Part shown: piece by piece, positions 16,784 through 26,441 of the stretch
Layout of the letters: every line of letters begins with the position of its first letter
Numbering within the stretch: position 1 is the stretch's first letter
Source: Candidatus Acidiferrum typicum
GTDB lineage: Bacteria; Acidobacteriota; Terriglobia; Acidiferrales; UBA7541
Assembly (NCBI GenBank): GCA_025463055.1
Contig: JAOAPV010000119.1
Location: 1-64,000, forward strand
DNA: 64,000 nt
Reading direction: 5' to 3'
Made by a program: the position numbers and the translations under genes
Notes under the pieces: model-generated
Told to the model about the DNA's origin: nothing
The model's input: the letters and a program-made list of their open reading frames with translations, nothing else
Databases searched by the model: none

Positions 16784-18139
16784 GTGGTAGTATTCGCCGT
16801 GGCTCAAAGAAATAATCGCAACTCACTGGCGCTTTCGGCTTTTGTTCTGTTCGCGGTGAATGTCCTGAATTTCTACGATCGCCACGTTCCTGGCGCGCTA
16901 ACCGAGCCCATCCGCAAAGAGTTCCATCTAACCGACACGCAGATCGGTCTCCTCGGCAGCGCCTTCATTTGGATTTACGCTTTGGTGGGTCTGCCTCTCG
17001 GCCGTATTGCGGATTCTGCCAGCCGCAAGAAGCTGCTGGCCATAGCCATCGTGATTTGGTCTTCGCTGACCGCGTCCGCCGCTTTTGCCGCCAGCTTTGG
17101 CGTGCTGCTCTTTTCACGCATCGGCGTGGGCATTGGCGAAGCGGCCTGCGCACCTGCCGCAACGAGTTGGCTCGGCGATCTTTTCCCGCCGGACAAGCGC
17201 TCGCGCGTCCTCGCCCTGTTCATGTTCGGCGTACCGGTCGGCGGCGCACTCAGTTTTTTCTTCAGTGGACCACTCGCTCAAGCCTACGGATGGCGAGCGG
17301 CAATGGTGTTGGCCGCCGCGCCTGCGCTGCTCCTCGTTCCTGCGCTGCTGCTTCTTCCCGAACCGCAGCGCGGCGCCAGCGAGATTCATCCTTCTCCCCT
17401 GTCCAGCGGCTCTATGTGGACCATCTTGCGCATTCCCACTCTCTGGTGGATTATCGCTTCCGGAGCGCTCTTGAATTTCAATCTGTACGCCATCGCCGCA
17501 TTTCTTCCAGCGTTCCTGAGCCGCGTTCACGGACTGTCACTCGCCTCGTCCGGGGTCGCCAGCGGCATCGTCTACATCACGGGAGGTCTTGCCGGCGGCC
17601 TCACCGCCGGATATCTGGGCGATGCCATAGTCCGTCGCCGAAAGGATGGCAGACTGCGAATCGCCGCGATGACTTCCCTCGCCGCCGCGCCTCTCGCTTG
17701 TCTCGGGGTACTCCAGCCGCGAGGCGCGCTAGTTCTCGCCGTTGCTTCTCTCACGCTGACCTACTCCCTGCTCACCAGCTATTACGGTCTGGTTTATTCC
17801 GCCATTCAAGATTTGGTCGCCCCCAACCAGCGCGGCGCCACTATGGCGATCTACTTCATGGCCATGTACATGTGCGGCGCTTCGTTCGGGCCGCTCCTCA
17901 CAGGACGCCTCAGCGATTTTCTCGCCCATCGCGCCGCCGTCCTGGCAGGCTCCGCTACCGTCGCCGAAACTTTTCGCGCCGTCGGCCTCCAACAAGCTAT
18001 GTTGATCATCCCGGTGCTGTCTGTCGCTTTGGCGTTCGTCCTCTATTTCGGCTCCCGCTCGATGCTCACGGATGTTATCCACCGCGAAGTGATGCCAGCG
18101 ACCTCGCATTCGCTCGCCTCTTCTTCTGCATCCAACTAG
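16784..18139 (+). CDS. MFS transporter (Spinster-like)
   Basis: This 451-residue major-facilitator transporter has twelve predicted helices. It includes NFYDRHVPGALTEPIRKEF at the first periplasmic loop and LPLGRIADSASRKK, the loop 2-3 motif. These features match the Spinster-like/hexuronate branch, whose substrates range from organic acids to lipids, and none can be chosen here. The start is a GTG; a second in-frame GTG is five codons on, and neither has a clear ribosome binding site. It lies 23 bases after the glycosyltransferase-like gene, so co-transcription is possible. Confidence 0.8.
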   Translation: MVVFAVAQRNNRNSLALSAFVLFAVNVLNFYDRHVPGALTEPIRKEFHLTDTQIGLLGSAFIWIYALVGLPLGRIADSASRKKLLAIAIVIWSSLTASAAFAASFGVLLFSRIGVGIGEAACAPAATSWLGDLFPPDKRSRVLALFMFGVPVGGALSFFFSGPLAQAYGWRAAMVLAAAPALLLVPALLLLPEPQRGASEIHPSPLSSGSMWTILRIPTLWWIIASGALLNFNLYAIAAFLPAFLSRVHGLSLASSGVASGIVYITGGLAGGLTAGYLGDAIVRRRKDGRLRIAAMTSLAAAPLACLGVLQPRGALVLAVASLTLTYSLLTSYYGLVYSAIQDLVAPNQRGATMAIYFMAMYMCGASFGPLLTGRLSDFLAHRAAVLAGSATVAETFRAVGLQQAMLIIPVLSVALAFVLYFGSRSMLTDVIHREVMPATSHSLASSSASN

Positions 18140-18248
18140 CAGGTCATTCGCCGCGCGAACTTCCGCTAATGCCGGTAGATTCGCACGTTCAAATTTCATT
18201 TTTTGTTTGCAGGGCTCCGCTTCTGCGGAATCGCAGTGGAGGAACTTC

Positions 18249-18644
18249 ATGTTGAAAAAATACGCCCCTTGGATTCTTGGTGTCTCTCTTGCTTTTTTCT
18301 TAGTGTCACCGATTGCGCATGCCAAGCATTGGATCTTGCTCGGCACCGCGCATGTCGATAAAAGCGAGGACCACAAAACCATTCATGTGGGCGACAGAGC
18401 GGGCGAGTTTCGCAAAATTCAACTCCGCGTGAATGGCGGCGCTATCGATTTGCAGCGCCTGGTCGTCCATTTTGGGAACGGCACAGAAGAGGAGCTTGCC
18501 GTGGCTGATCGCGTTCGCTCTGGCGGAAAAACGCCGGAACTCGATTTGCCCGGTGAACGGCGCACGATTGAAAGCGTGGAGCTCTGGTATAGCAAAGAGT
18601 ACGCGGACACGCGGCCTGAAGTCAGCCTTTATGGCACGCGGTAG
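18249..18644 (+). CDS. Small exported protein, DUF2541-like
   Basis: This 131-residue exported protein has a start six bases after GGAGG and a signal peptide ending AHA at about residue 25. The mature part has WILLGTAHVD, IQLRVNGGAIDLQRLVVHFGNG and SVELWYSKEY, consistent with a small beta-sandwich related to DUF2541 proteins such as E. coli YaaI; that link is from memory. The function is unknown. Confidence 0.6.
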   Translation: MLKKYAPWILGVSLAFFLVSPIAHAKHWILLGTAHVDKSEDHKTIHVGDRAGEFRKIQLRVNGGAIDLQRLVVHFGNGTEEELAVADRVRSGGKTPELDLPGERRTIESVELWYSKEYADTRPEVSLYGTR

Positions 18645-18730
18645 GCAAGGATTGCCTGCACAGAAGCGTGCGGAGATAGGCGCAGCATTGTTTGCTGCTG
18701 CGCCCGTCTATCCCGCCTGAGTATTGCTGG

Positions 18731-19759
18731 TTAATACGTGTGTTGATTGATTTTTTCAGCCGCTGCGGAAATAGGCTCCGCATTCAGCCGCGAAGTCGCG
18801 CGCCAATCCACTTCGGTCAGATCCACGGAACCCTTGCCTCCGCTGGACAACACATAACTCAAGCTGCCGCCGTTAATCCGGTAGTTCGTCACCGCGTAAA
18901 CATTCTCGGACTTTAGCGCAATCAGGCGCACTCGCGCAGGCTGGCCGGTAACCACTGAACTTGTGCGGACCATCTGCGCAGGCGCCCCTGAGGCGACCGC
19001 ATCATTGGCAATGGCAGCGTTAGTAGCGCCAGCCTCTGCCGGAGTCGCGTTTTTCGCTTCATAGCCGATTTCGGAAATGTCGAGCGTGCCATCGTTGTTC
19101 ACTGGACCGTTCGCCGGCTTCTCCGAATTCTTCAGCGACACCGGCTTGCGGAACGATTGTGAATGATACGAGGCCGGCGCAGGTGGACGCTCATAAGAGC
19201 GTAGGGAGCCGCCCGGTCGCGGCACATCGATGTCATCCATAAGCCGCACAGTGATTTGCTCTTCGCCTTTCAATGCAGGACGCGGGCCGCGCGCCGGCAG
19301 CGTCAAAACCTTCCACGGCCACAGCGGAGGTATCAGCCATTCCACCGTGTCGCGAGTCGCGTGCCCTTTTCCGACAATGTCGCCCTTCTTGTCTACTTTG
19401 TATCCCTTTGCCGCGACGATCTTGCTAGGCACAGGAATGTCGCTATCCGGGAAACCGATGCGGTCAAACTCAATCTTCAGATAACCCTTCCCCACAAAAT
19501 GGCCCGGCTCTTTGTCCGCTTCCAAATGCCCACCCAAATAACTGCCGCGAGGAAACACCGCCTTGCCGAACTGCCGCAGGGCGCTCAGATGGCAGATGAC
19601 GGGATCACCAATATCCGCAGTCTTCGAGGAAAAGTTTGGTTCATCCATCGTGCAGCGTAGCAGCGTGCCCGCGGGCACAAGAATGTCCTGCGCCTTCGTG
19701 CTCGCCGACACACCCAGAAACAACATATAAACAGCCAAATACGCAATACTTCGCCGCAT
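18731..19759 (-). CDS. Exported protein of unknown function
   Basis: This 342-residue exported protein starts at the ATG six bases after GGAGG, with a signal peptide ending STKAQ. The N-terminal half (LVPAGTLLRCTMDEP, VFPRGSYLGGHLE) resembles the TrbI/VirB10-like or AMIN-like beta-rich segments of secreted acidobacterial proteins. The middle, about 210-290, is low-complexity and rich in Ala, Pro and Ser. The C-terminal third contains VRLIALKSENVYAVTNYRI. No catalytic motif is visible and I do not recognise the family with confidence. Confidence 0.55.
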   Translation of the reverse strand: MRRSIAYLAVYMLFLGVSASTKAQDILVPAGTLLRCTMDEPNFSSKTADIGDPVICHLSALRQFGKAVFPRGSYLGGHLEADKEPGHFVGKGYLKIEFDRIGFPDSDIPVPSKIVAAKGYKVDKKGDIVGKGHATRDTVEWLIPPLWPWKVLTLPARGPRPALKGEEQITVRLMDDIDVPRPGGSLRSYERPPAPASYHSQSFRKPVSLKNSEKPANGPVNNDGTLDISEIGYEAKNATPAEAGATNAAIANDAVASGAPAQMVRTSSVVTGQPARVRLIALKSENVYAVTNYRINGGSLSYVLSSGGKGSVDLTEVDWRATSRLNAEPISAAAEKINQHTY

Positions 19760-20094
19760 GTGCAACCTCCCGGTTCGCAGGCCAGGCAGAACGTGCTCGA
19801 GACGCAGGTACGGGGACGAAAAACCGGAAGACGAGCGTGAGGAGTGCACTGCCAAGGGCCCATCCAATGTTCGCGTGTTCGCGCCGCGAATTTTCTTCGA
19901 GGAGCGTAGTCGCAAACTACTCCTCTCCGCGTAAGCTTTTCAATAGGCAAGATTTACGCAGTTTTCGCTTGATGACCCATGCGCTCAACAACACCAATGC
20001 GTAAACCCGCAAACACTCGCCTTTCATAAAAGTTGCGCGCTATAGTTGCCGGTCCCTACAAAAATAGTGACCAGCGAGAGGAGCGTTCATCAAC
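19760..20094. other. Gene-free stretch with an inverted repeat
   Basis: These 335 bases separate two divergent genes. They hold an inverted repeat at 19899-19925 (GAGGAG-CG-TAGT, CGCAA loop, ACTA-CTCCTC) that could be an operator or hairpin. The SDR ribosome binding site GAGGAG is at about 20078. Nothing else was recognised. Confidence 0.45.
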
Positions 20095-20889
20095 ATGAAC
20101 TTCCACGGACAAGTCGCATTAATAACCGGTGGCACCTCCGGAATCGGGCGCGCCACCGCGCATGTGTTTGCGCGGGAAGGCGCGAAAGTAGTGATCGCCG
20201 CGCGCAATGCGGAGCGTGGGGAGCAAGTCGCGAGCGAAATTCGCAAGCTCGGAGGTGAATCTTTTTTCCTCGCTACCGACGTTTCCAAATCCAATGATGT
20301 CGAAGCGCTTGTCCGGAAAACCGTCGGGCGTTTTGGCCGGCTCGATTGCGCCGTCAACAACGCCGCCGCGTACACTGGCGCGTTCCTTCTCACCGCGGAT
20401 TTCACCGAAGAAGAATTCGATCACACCCTGGCCGTGGATTTGAAAGGCGTCTGGCTCGGCATGAAATTCCAGATCCATCAAATGCTCGCGCAAAATCCTC
20501 CGGGCGGCGCCATCGTGAACACATCTTCAGTGAACGGACTCGGCGGCGCACCCATGGGCGCGCTTTATTCCGCCGCGAAAGCCGGCATTCTCGGCCTCTC
20601 AAAATCCGCCGCGCTCGAATACGGCACTCGCGGTATTCGGATCAACGCTCTCGCAGCCGGCGCGTTCGACACACCCATGCTCAATAATGTCTTCGACCGT
20701 TCCACCGGGGGAGATCCCGACGCCCGCAAGAAGGCCGAAGAAGGCTTTAAGGCCATGGTCGCCCTGGGAAGAATTGGTGATCCTCGCGAAGCTGGTGAGG
20801 TGATCGCATGGCTCTGCTCTGACGCTGCTTCTTATGTCACCGGACATACGATGATCGCCGACGGCGGGCTGAGCGCGCGTTTCCGCTAA
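20095..20889 (+). CDS. Short-chain dehydrogenase/reductase
   Basis: This 264-residue classical SDR has TGGTSGIG at 11-18 (cofactor loop), NNAA near 88, Ser144/145, and catalytic Tyr158 and Lys162 in YSAAK. An Arg (AARN) after the second beta strand suggests NADP(H). The C-terminus ends in the usual DGGLSARFR. The substrate is unknown. A GAGGAG box precedes the ATG. It converges on the small exported gene at 20907, leaving 17 bases between stops. Confidence 0.85.
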   Translation: MNFHGQVALITGGTSGIGRATAHVFAREGAKVVIAARNAERGEQVASEIRKLGGESFFLATDVSKSNDVEALVRKTVGRFGRLDCAVNNAAAYTGAFLLTADFTEEEFDHTLAVDLKGVWLGMKFQIHQMLAQNPPGGAIVNTSSVNGLGGAPMGALYSAAKAGILGLSKSAALEYGTRGIRINALAAGAFDTPMLNNVFDRSTGGDPDARKKAEEGFKAMVALGRIGDPREAGEVIAWLCSDAASYVTGHTMIADGGLSARFR

Positions 20890-20906
20890 GTCCTTAGCGC
20901 GAGCAC

Positions 20907-21539
20907 TTACTGAGTTATTGCGGCAGGATTCCGGTTCAGCAGGTCGGTCAGGTCGTTGACAACGCGCGGCGCTATTCCTTTGAATACATTTTCGTCCGCG
21001 TCTTTACTAAGATCGTATTTTGTCAGAGGAACGTACGGGCTTAGCGTTATCACCGCGCCCGGTCTGTCTTCGTTTCCAGGCAAAGGCGCAATCTCGTATA
21101 GCGCCTGCTCTGGTTTTGAGAGGTTCGCCACCGCCACGAGTGCTTCCATTTTGCCGGAGTCCGTAGCGCTGCGAATCACCGCGCGTCGCCAGTGATTTTC
21201 CTCGTCTACTTCCGCGAACAATCCGCGAATTTGCACGCCGCTGTCCGGTCGCGCATCGCCTTCATGCATGCGCGTTGCGGAGTAGCCCGCCTTCTGCAAA
21301 GCAATAACCAGCTTCGTCGACATCAACTCGACAAGGTGGCTCGCCAGATTTCCCGGATCATCTTCCGGCTTCTGTATGCCAGACTGCGGTAGCTCCACGT
21401 CGATGTCGAAATCGGAAACATACACCGGAGGTTTCGGCGGCGATGATGTCCGCCCGGTGGCTGGAGCGTTATCAAGCCCATACCACATCGCGCCGAGAAG
21501 AACCGCTACAAGGAATGTTGCGCTTCGGAATGTTTTCAT
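20907..21539 (-). CDS. Exported DUF4410-like protein
   Basis: This 210-residue exported protein has a start just after GAGGCGAG and a signal peptide or anchor at about 5-22. The mature region begins VYVSDFDIDV and continues LVIALQKAGYSA and VQIRGLFAEVDEENHWRRAVI, resembling the DUF4410 proteins that often carry lipoprotein signals. No lipobox is visible here. The function is unknown. The ATG lies 126 bases downstream of the HAD gene stop, and a hairpin terminator separates the two. Confidence 0.55.
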   Translation of the reverse strand: MKTFRSATFLVAVLLGAMWYGLDNAPATGRTSSPPKPPVYVSDFDIDVELPQSGIQKPEDDPGNLASHLVELMSTKLVIALQKAGYSATRMHEGDARPDSGVQIRGLFAEVDEENHWRRAVIRSATDSGKMEALVAVANLSKPEQALYEIAPLPGNEDRPGAVITLSPYVPLTKYDLSKDADENVFKGIAPRVVNDLTDLLNRNPAAITQ

Positions 21540-21612
21540 AAAATGCTCGCCTCTCGGCCAGTCATTCCCAGAGTACAGAAAAGCCCGGACAGCCGACAGC
21601 CGAAAATAGAGA

Positions 21613-21640
21613 GGGCGCCATCCATACAGCGATGGCGCCC
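21613..21640 (-). terminator. Hairpin terminator
   Basis: GGGCGCCATC and GATGGCGCCC form a perfect 10-bp stem with an 8-base loop. On the minus strand it is followed by TCTCTATTTTC, a weak U-tract. It lies just after the HAD phosphatase stop. Confidence 0.65.
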
Positions 21641-21664
21641 AGAAAATTCCAGTGAATCCCTGAG

Positions 21665-22486
21665 TTAATGAGGGTGACTGACGGCAGCTAAGGGCATTGG
21701 CAATGTGGAATCCTGGATAGTGAGCATGTCCGTCCGCGTCTTGTCCCATTCCCGAAGCGTTAAACCGTGGCTGGCAAACATGCGACGGATGCGAACCGAA
21801 TCCCACCGCAGCACTTCCTCCAGCACGGGCACGAGCACGCTCATGGCGTTATCGCTCAAAACGGTGCGCCGCGCAACTTTCGTAATGTACTTCGCTTCAG
21901 AAACGGCAATCGTCAATCCATCGTGATGATTGACATGCATCATTACCGGCAAGTCCGAGCTGCCATCGCCCATGTAAATGATATGGTCGTGGCTGATGCC
22001 CAATAGCGCGCGAATCTCTTCGAGCACTGTGATTTTGCCCCAACCTGCGGAAGCGCGAATGATCGATTCCACTTCCCCGGTCGCATCGTTGTAACGAAAC
22101 CGTGTACCAAAAATGTGGTCCGGGGGCACAATGCCCTCGAGCGCCGACACGATGATTTCCTGCGGCGCCGCAGAGATGACATAAAACGAAAATTTGTAGT
22201 CGTCGGCAAGACTGTCAAGTGCACGCGCAAATAGAGCCACATCGTGCTTCAAGCGAATGCGCTTGCCCGTTTCGATTAAGTCGTCGCGGCGAACGCGCCG
22301 GAACTCCGGATCGTGCAGAATCAAATAGCTGAGCTCCGCGCCCTGCTGCACCAGGTTCATTTGCGAGAGGCCCTCCACTTTGTCGTGGAAGCCGTGAAAT
22401 CCTATGAGTTCGCTCAGTACGACCCCCGAGTCGTTAAAACTGAGCGTCTGGTCGAAGTCGCTGGCCAGAAGAAACTGCTTTACCAT
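21665..22486 (-). CDS. HAD-superfamily phosphatase (PSP-like)
   Basis: This 273-residue HAD subclass IB hydrolase has motif I DFDQTL with nucleophile Asp10 and acid/base Asp12 (the usual Gly is Gln), motif II VISAAP near 125, and motif [11 protein letters not shown] near 193. The helical cap lies between motifs I and II, as in phosphoserine phosphatase relatives. The substrate is not known; small phosphomonoesters are likely. It is divergent from the structured-RNA locus. Confidence 0.75.
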   Translation of the reverse strand: MVKQFLLASDFDQTLSFNDSGVVLSELIGFHGFHDKVEGLSQMNLVQQGAELSYLILHDPEFRRVRRDDLIETGKRIRLKHDVALFARALDSLADDYKFSFYVISAAPQEIIVSALEGIVPPDHIFGTRFRYNDATGEVESIIRASAGWGKITVLEEIRALLGISHDHIIYMGDGSSDLPVMMHVNHHDGLTIAVSEAKYITKVARRTVLSDNAMSVLVPVLEEVLRWDSVRIRRMFASHGLTLREWDKTRTDMLTIQDSTLPMPLAAVSHPH

Positions 22487-22624
22487 GTTCTAGTACTCCT
22501 CTTTCTTGGCTTACATTTACACCTTACCCGCATCTGGGCCGGGCACCCTACGAATTATTTTAATGGGTGCCATGCGTATATATCGTTAATGTTTTGTGAG
22601 CATTTCCTTAGATGCGCCCAAGGG

Positions 22625-22845
22625 GTAAACGGTTATAAGCAAAGGCTTTGCCTCGGCAACGAGGTTCCGGAGTATGGGATATGAGCAAAGCCCCTCGGGC
22701 GAAGGTAAGGTGAAAGTCCCCATGAGCATCCCGACGGAGGGCTTTCGGACTAGGAGATCGGCTCCGGATTACCCGACTTTGGGGAATTAGGCTCGTGTGC
22801 CGAGGCCATTTGGAGTGATGGGTATACCTTGCTGGTCAGAAAAAA
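22625..22845 (+). ncRNA. Highly structured RNA, HEARO/omega-RNA-like candidate
   Basis: A gene-free, compositionally distinct stretch folds by eye into stacked helices. Outer stem GGCTTTG (22644-22650) pairs with CAAAGCC (22686-22692) and encloses CCTCG-GCAA-CGAGG (22651-22664), a stem capped by a GNRA tetraloop. CCTC plus GGG (22693-22699) pair with CCC (22730-22732) and GAGG (22737-22740) across a GACG bulge. GGAG pairs with CTCC (22753-22765), and CTCG with CGAG (22792-22804). The loop segment AAGGTGAAAGTCCCC is purine-rich, as in large catalytic or guide RNAs. The layout, an RNA directly upstream of an ORF, and several segments recall HEARO RNAs, the IscB guide scaffold. That family name is from memory and IscB is absent. 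Confidence 0.5.
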
Positions 22846-22889
22846 CCTTCCGATGCTAAATTGTGTCGAGACGCTAAGCAAGGAAAGCC

Positions 22890-23270
22890 ATGCCATTTCT
22901 CATTTCCAAGATGAGTAAGCAAGGACGGCAGGAACTGCTTCGCGATCTCAACTATCTGAACATCGCTGAAATCAAGTCATTCTGCAAACAGCACTTGAAG
23001 GACTTGACGGGCGGGGAGTTTGAAGATGGAGCCATCGCCAGAATTCTTGCTCGAAGATTTTGGTCCAGAGGTCATGCCCCCACATTTAATGAATATGCAT
23101 CTGCTTGGCTGCAAGCCCGCAAACAGCACAAGCGGCCAAATCCAGAGTGGGCTTTCTTGGCGGACAGGGCAGACAAGAGGGCTGGCACTGATTGGAAGAA
23201 GATGCGAGCAAGAAAAGCAAAGAAAGTCATGAAAATGCTTGCCAAAATCAGACCAATAAAAGATGGATAG
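22890..23270 (+). CDS. Small basic protein of unknown family, next to the structured RNA
   Basis: This 126-residue protein is rich in Lys and Arg. The N-terminus (LLRDLNYLNIAEIKSFCKQHL) reads as short helices, somewhat SAP-like. The middle holds ARILARRFWSRGHAPTFNEYASAWLQ, and the tail is strongly basic (KKMRARKAKKVMKMLAKI), consistent with nucleic-acid binding. The ATG follows AAGGA at 5-base spacing, and that box can pair with the 3' end of the upstream RNA. Codon use is more AT-rich than the neighbours, suggesting transfer. There are no RuvC, HNH or transposase motifs, so it is not IscB. No function is assigned. Confidence 0.65.
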   Translation: MPFLISKMSKQGRQELLRDLNYLNIAEIKSFCKQHLKDLTGGEFEDGAIARILARRFWSRGHAPTFNEYASAWLQARKQHKRPNPEWAFLADRADKRAGTDWKKMRARKAKKVMKMLAKIRPIKDG

Positions 23271-23360
23271 GTTTTACTACCCCAGAGCACGCCCAACCTC
23301 AGACGTATCCGATCCTAACGCGAAGTCATCGAACCATTACACACCCAAAAGGAGCATGTA

Positions 23361-24350
<990 letters not shown>

Positions 24351-24365
24351 AGCATCGAACCGCGG

Positions 24366-24418
24366 ACGGGCGGAGCTTTATCCAGTGAATGCGAGGGAAC
24401 CGCTGCGCCCTAATCTCG
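24366..24418. repeat. Interspersed repeat D (copy 1; second copy at 36016-36070)
   Basis: The two copies share GGGCGnAGCTTTATCC, then about 15 variable bases, then GAGGGAACnCTGCGCCC and an AATCTCGGC/GATCTTGGC tail. Both sit just downstream of gene stops. The outer GGGCG and CGCCC segments can pair, so each may form a long hairpin. Confidence 0.55.
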
Positions 24419-24475
24419 GCAATCTGCTACCCTTTACGGGTTATCTTTCTCTTTTCTCTCCAGTCGAAATAGCGA

Positions 24476-25039
24476 ATGAACGTCCTTGAAAATTGGTATT
24501 GCTCCACATCGTTTTGGCGCTGGATGACTCGCGCGCGCTTGCTGCCCTGGCTCTTGGGCAGCTCGGATTTGGGTGAGCACCTCCTGGAGATCGGGGCTGG
24601 GGCGGGTGCCGCCACGGCCGAATTGCGAAAACGCGTCCCGCACGTAACCAGTCTCGAATATGATCCTGTGGCTGTCGTTCGGCTTGCCCAAAAAAATGGC
24701 ACCGGTGCGGGAGTCGTGCAGGGTGATGCGGCCGCGCTGCCCTTTGCTGACCGCACTTTCTCTTCCGCCGTCGCCGTTCTTGTATTGCATCACTTGCGGT
24801 CCAGAGAAGCGCAGGATCGCACCTTCGCAGAAGTTCGCCGCGTGCTCCAGCCGGGCGGTCGCTTTTTTGCCTTTGAAATCTCAGAAGGGTGGTTCAACCG
24901 GTTGATTCACACCAACAGCACGTTTGTGCCAGTCCAGCCGGACGCGCTCGCCGCGCGATTGACCTCCGCCGGATTCGCCGCCGTCACTCTGGATCCCCGC
25001 CCCGGCGGATTCCGCTTTACCGCCTCACGCAGCGCCTGA
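24476..25039 (+). CDS. Class I SAM-dependent methyltransferase
   Basis: This 187-residue methyltransferase has motif I LLEIGAGAGAATAELRK near residue 37, motif II SLEYDPVAV, motif III GDAAALPFADRTFSSAVAVLVLHH near 82, and LQPGGRFFAFEIS near 120. The length and motif order match the UbiE/COQ5-like Methyltransf_11 group. Nothing in the neighbourhood identifies the acceptor. The ribosome binding site is weak. Confidence 0.82.
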   Translation: MNVLENWYCSTSFWRWMTRARLLPWLLGSSDLGEHLLEIGAGAGAATAELRKRVPHVTSLEYDPVAVVRLAQKNGTGAGVVQGDAAALPFADRTFSSAVAVLVLHHLRSREAQDRTFAEVRRVLQPGGRFFAFEISEGWFNRLIHTNSTFVPVQPDALAARLTSAGFAAVTLDPRPGGFRFTASRSA

Positions 25040-25052
25040 TTTGTTCAGGAGA

Positions 25053-26237
25053 TTATCGGGTGGGAGTCAAGGAACCGACTTCGCTCCGCGCCTGCATCAC
25101 ACGTAGGATGGAATCGCGCGTGATCATCCCGATGATGTGCGCGCCATCGTTCTCCGTGTCGGTCACTACAGGCATTTGATTCACATCCGCGGAAACCAGT
25201 CGCTCCAGCAAACCCAGCAGAGGCTCCTCAGGACGCGCCCACAAAATTTTGTCGCGCGGAATCATCACGGCCTGTACAGACATGTTGCCCCAGTCATTGC
25301 GCGGAACGGAATTCAGCGCATTCACATTCATCATGCCCATCAGTCGGTCGTCCGTGGTCACCAGATGGCAACGGCGCCCCGTGCGAGCCACTTCCTGCCC
25401 ATACTCTTCCAGAGAAATGTTTCGCGCCACGGTAGGCACTTCGTGGCTCATGACGTCCGCCGCGTGCAGTCCGCTGAGGGTTTCCCGAATCGCTACCTGC
25501 GCCACACTCTCCTGCGCGGCGTTCAGCAGGAACCAGCCAATAAACGCGAGCCATAGACCCGAGGTCCACTGCCCCTTCATCGCGTACCAGGCCCCGAAAA
25601 CAATCATTCCGTAAGCCACGACTTTCCCGCTCATGCCGGCAACTCTGGTGGCACGCGCGAAATCCTTCGTCACTCCCCACACAATCGCGCGGAAGACTCT
25701 CCCGCCATCCAGCGGGAATCCCGGCAATAGATTGAAGAGAGCAAGCGCCGCGTTTGTTTGCCATAGCCACGCCGCAAGCGCTCCGACCATTTCCGCGTAC
25801 GGAAAAAACAGCGTCAAGCTGTAAAAACCACACGCGAGAGCAAGGCTCGCAATCGGTCCCGCAATCGCAATGTTGAACTCCTGAATGGGCTTAGCCGGTT
25901 CGCGCCCCAGGCGAGCGACACCGCCGAACACGAACAGCGTGATCGAGATCACACGAATCTTGTAGAAGCGAGCCACCACGCTGTGCGACAGCTCATGGAA
26001 AAGAACAGAAGCAAAAAAGAGCAGGCTGGTTGCGATCCCGACTGACCAGTGCTGCACGGAAGTCCATTGCGGATGCTCCTGTGTAAACTGCATCGCCAGC
26101 GACATGGTAATCAGCACAAAAATTATCATCCAGCTCGGGTGTATGTAGATAGGTATCCCGAGGATGCGTCCGATGCGAAGTCCGGGGCTGGTCGGCATTC
26201 TGCGTTTCGCCTCGCGCGTAACTGACTCTGCGGCCAT
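25053..26237 (-). CDS. Site-2 (M50) membrane metalloprotease with tandem CBS domains
   Basis: This 394-residue protein has an M50B rhomboid-like fold. Zinc ligands His81 and His85 are in HELSH and Asp177 in LLPGFPLDGGR, all within transmembrane helices. Two CBS domains follow at about 255-385 (AADVMSHEVPTV and VQAVMIPRDKILWA), which probably bind adenine nucleotides or Mg2+ and gate the protease. The family cleaves transmembrane substrates such as anti-sigma factors; the target is unknown. It converges on the methyltransferase gene. Confidence 0.9.
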   Translation of the reverse strand: MAAESVTREAKRRMPTSPGLRIGRILGIPIYIHPSWMIIFVLITMSLAMQFTQEHPQWTSVQHWSVGIATSLLFFASVLFHELSHSVVARFYKIRVISITLFVFGGVARLGREPAKPIQEFNIAIAGPIASLALACGFYSLTLFFPYAEMVGALAAWLWQTNAALALFNLLPGFPLDGGRVFRAIVWGVTKDFARATRVAGMSGKVVAYGMIVFGAWYAMKGQWTSGLWLAFIGWFLLNAAQESVAQVAIRETLSGLHAADVMSHEVPTVARNISLEEYGQEVARTGRRCHLVTTDDRLMGMMNVNALNSVPRNDWGNMSVQAVMIPRDKILWARPEEPLLGLLERLVSADVNQMPVVTDTENDGAHIIGMITRDSILRVMQARSEVGSLTPTR

Positions 26238-26441
26238 GACTGTCTTTCACTAATACACTACCTCTGATTCACCGCGGCACCAAGCGGACGCGCCCTGTCA
26301 ATGCGTCCCCGTCACCACGCCGTGTTCCAGATGCCACGAACCATCCGCCTTACCTTAGTCGTAAGTCTTTCGTTTTCAGCAGCGTTTGTGTGGCGTGCGC
26401 CGTGCCATATCCTCTCCCGTACGCGCGGGAGGAACGCACTC

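Noticed and set aside
22621-22850. Group II intron reading of the structured RNA, suggested by a GTGAAAGTCC segment
   Set aside because: No domain V-like hairpin, no GTGYG 5' boundary and no reverse transcriptase nearby; HEARO-like or an unknown RNA fits better.
22890-23270. The small basic protein as a degraded IscB or TnpB
   Set aside because: No RuvC, HNH, bridge-helix or PLMP-like segment can be found in any frame.
24366-24418. CRISPR-like spacing of short repeats
   Set aside because: The repeats are dispersed, not arrayed, have no regular spacers and no cas genes are present.
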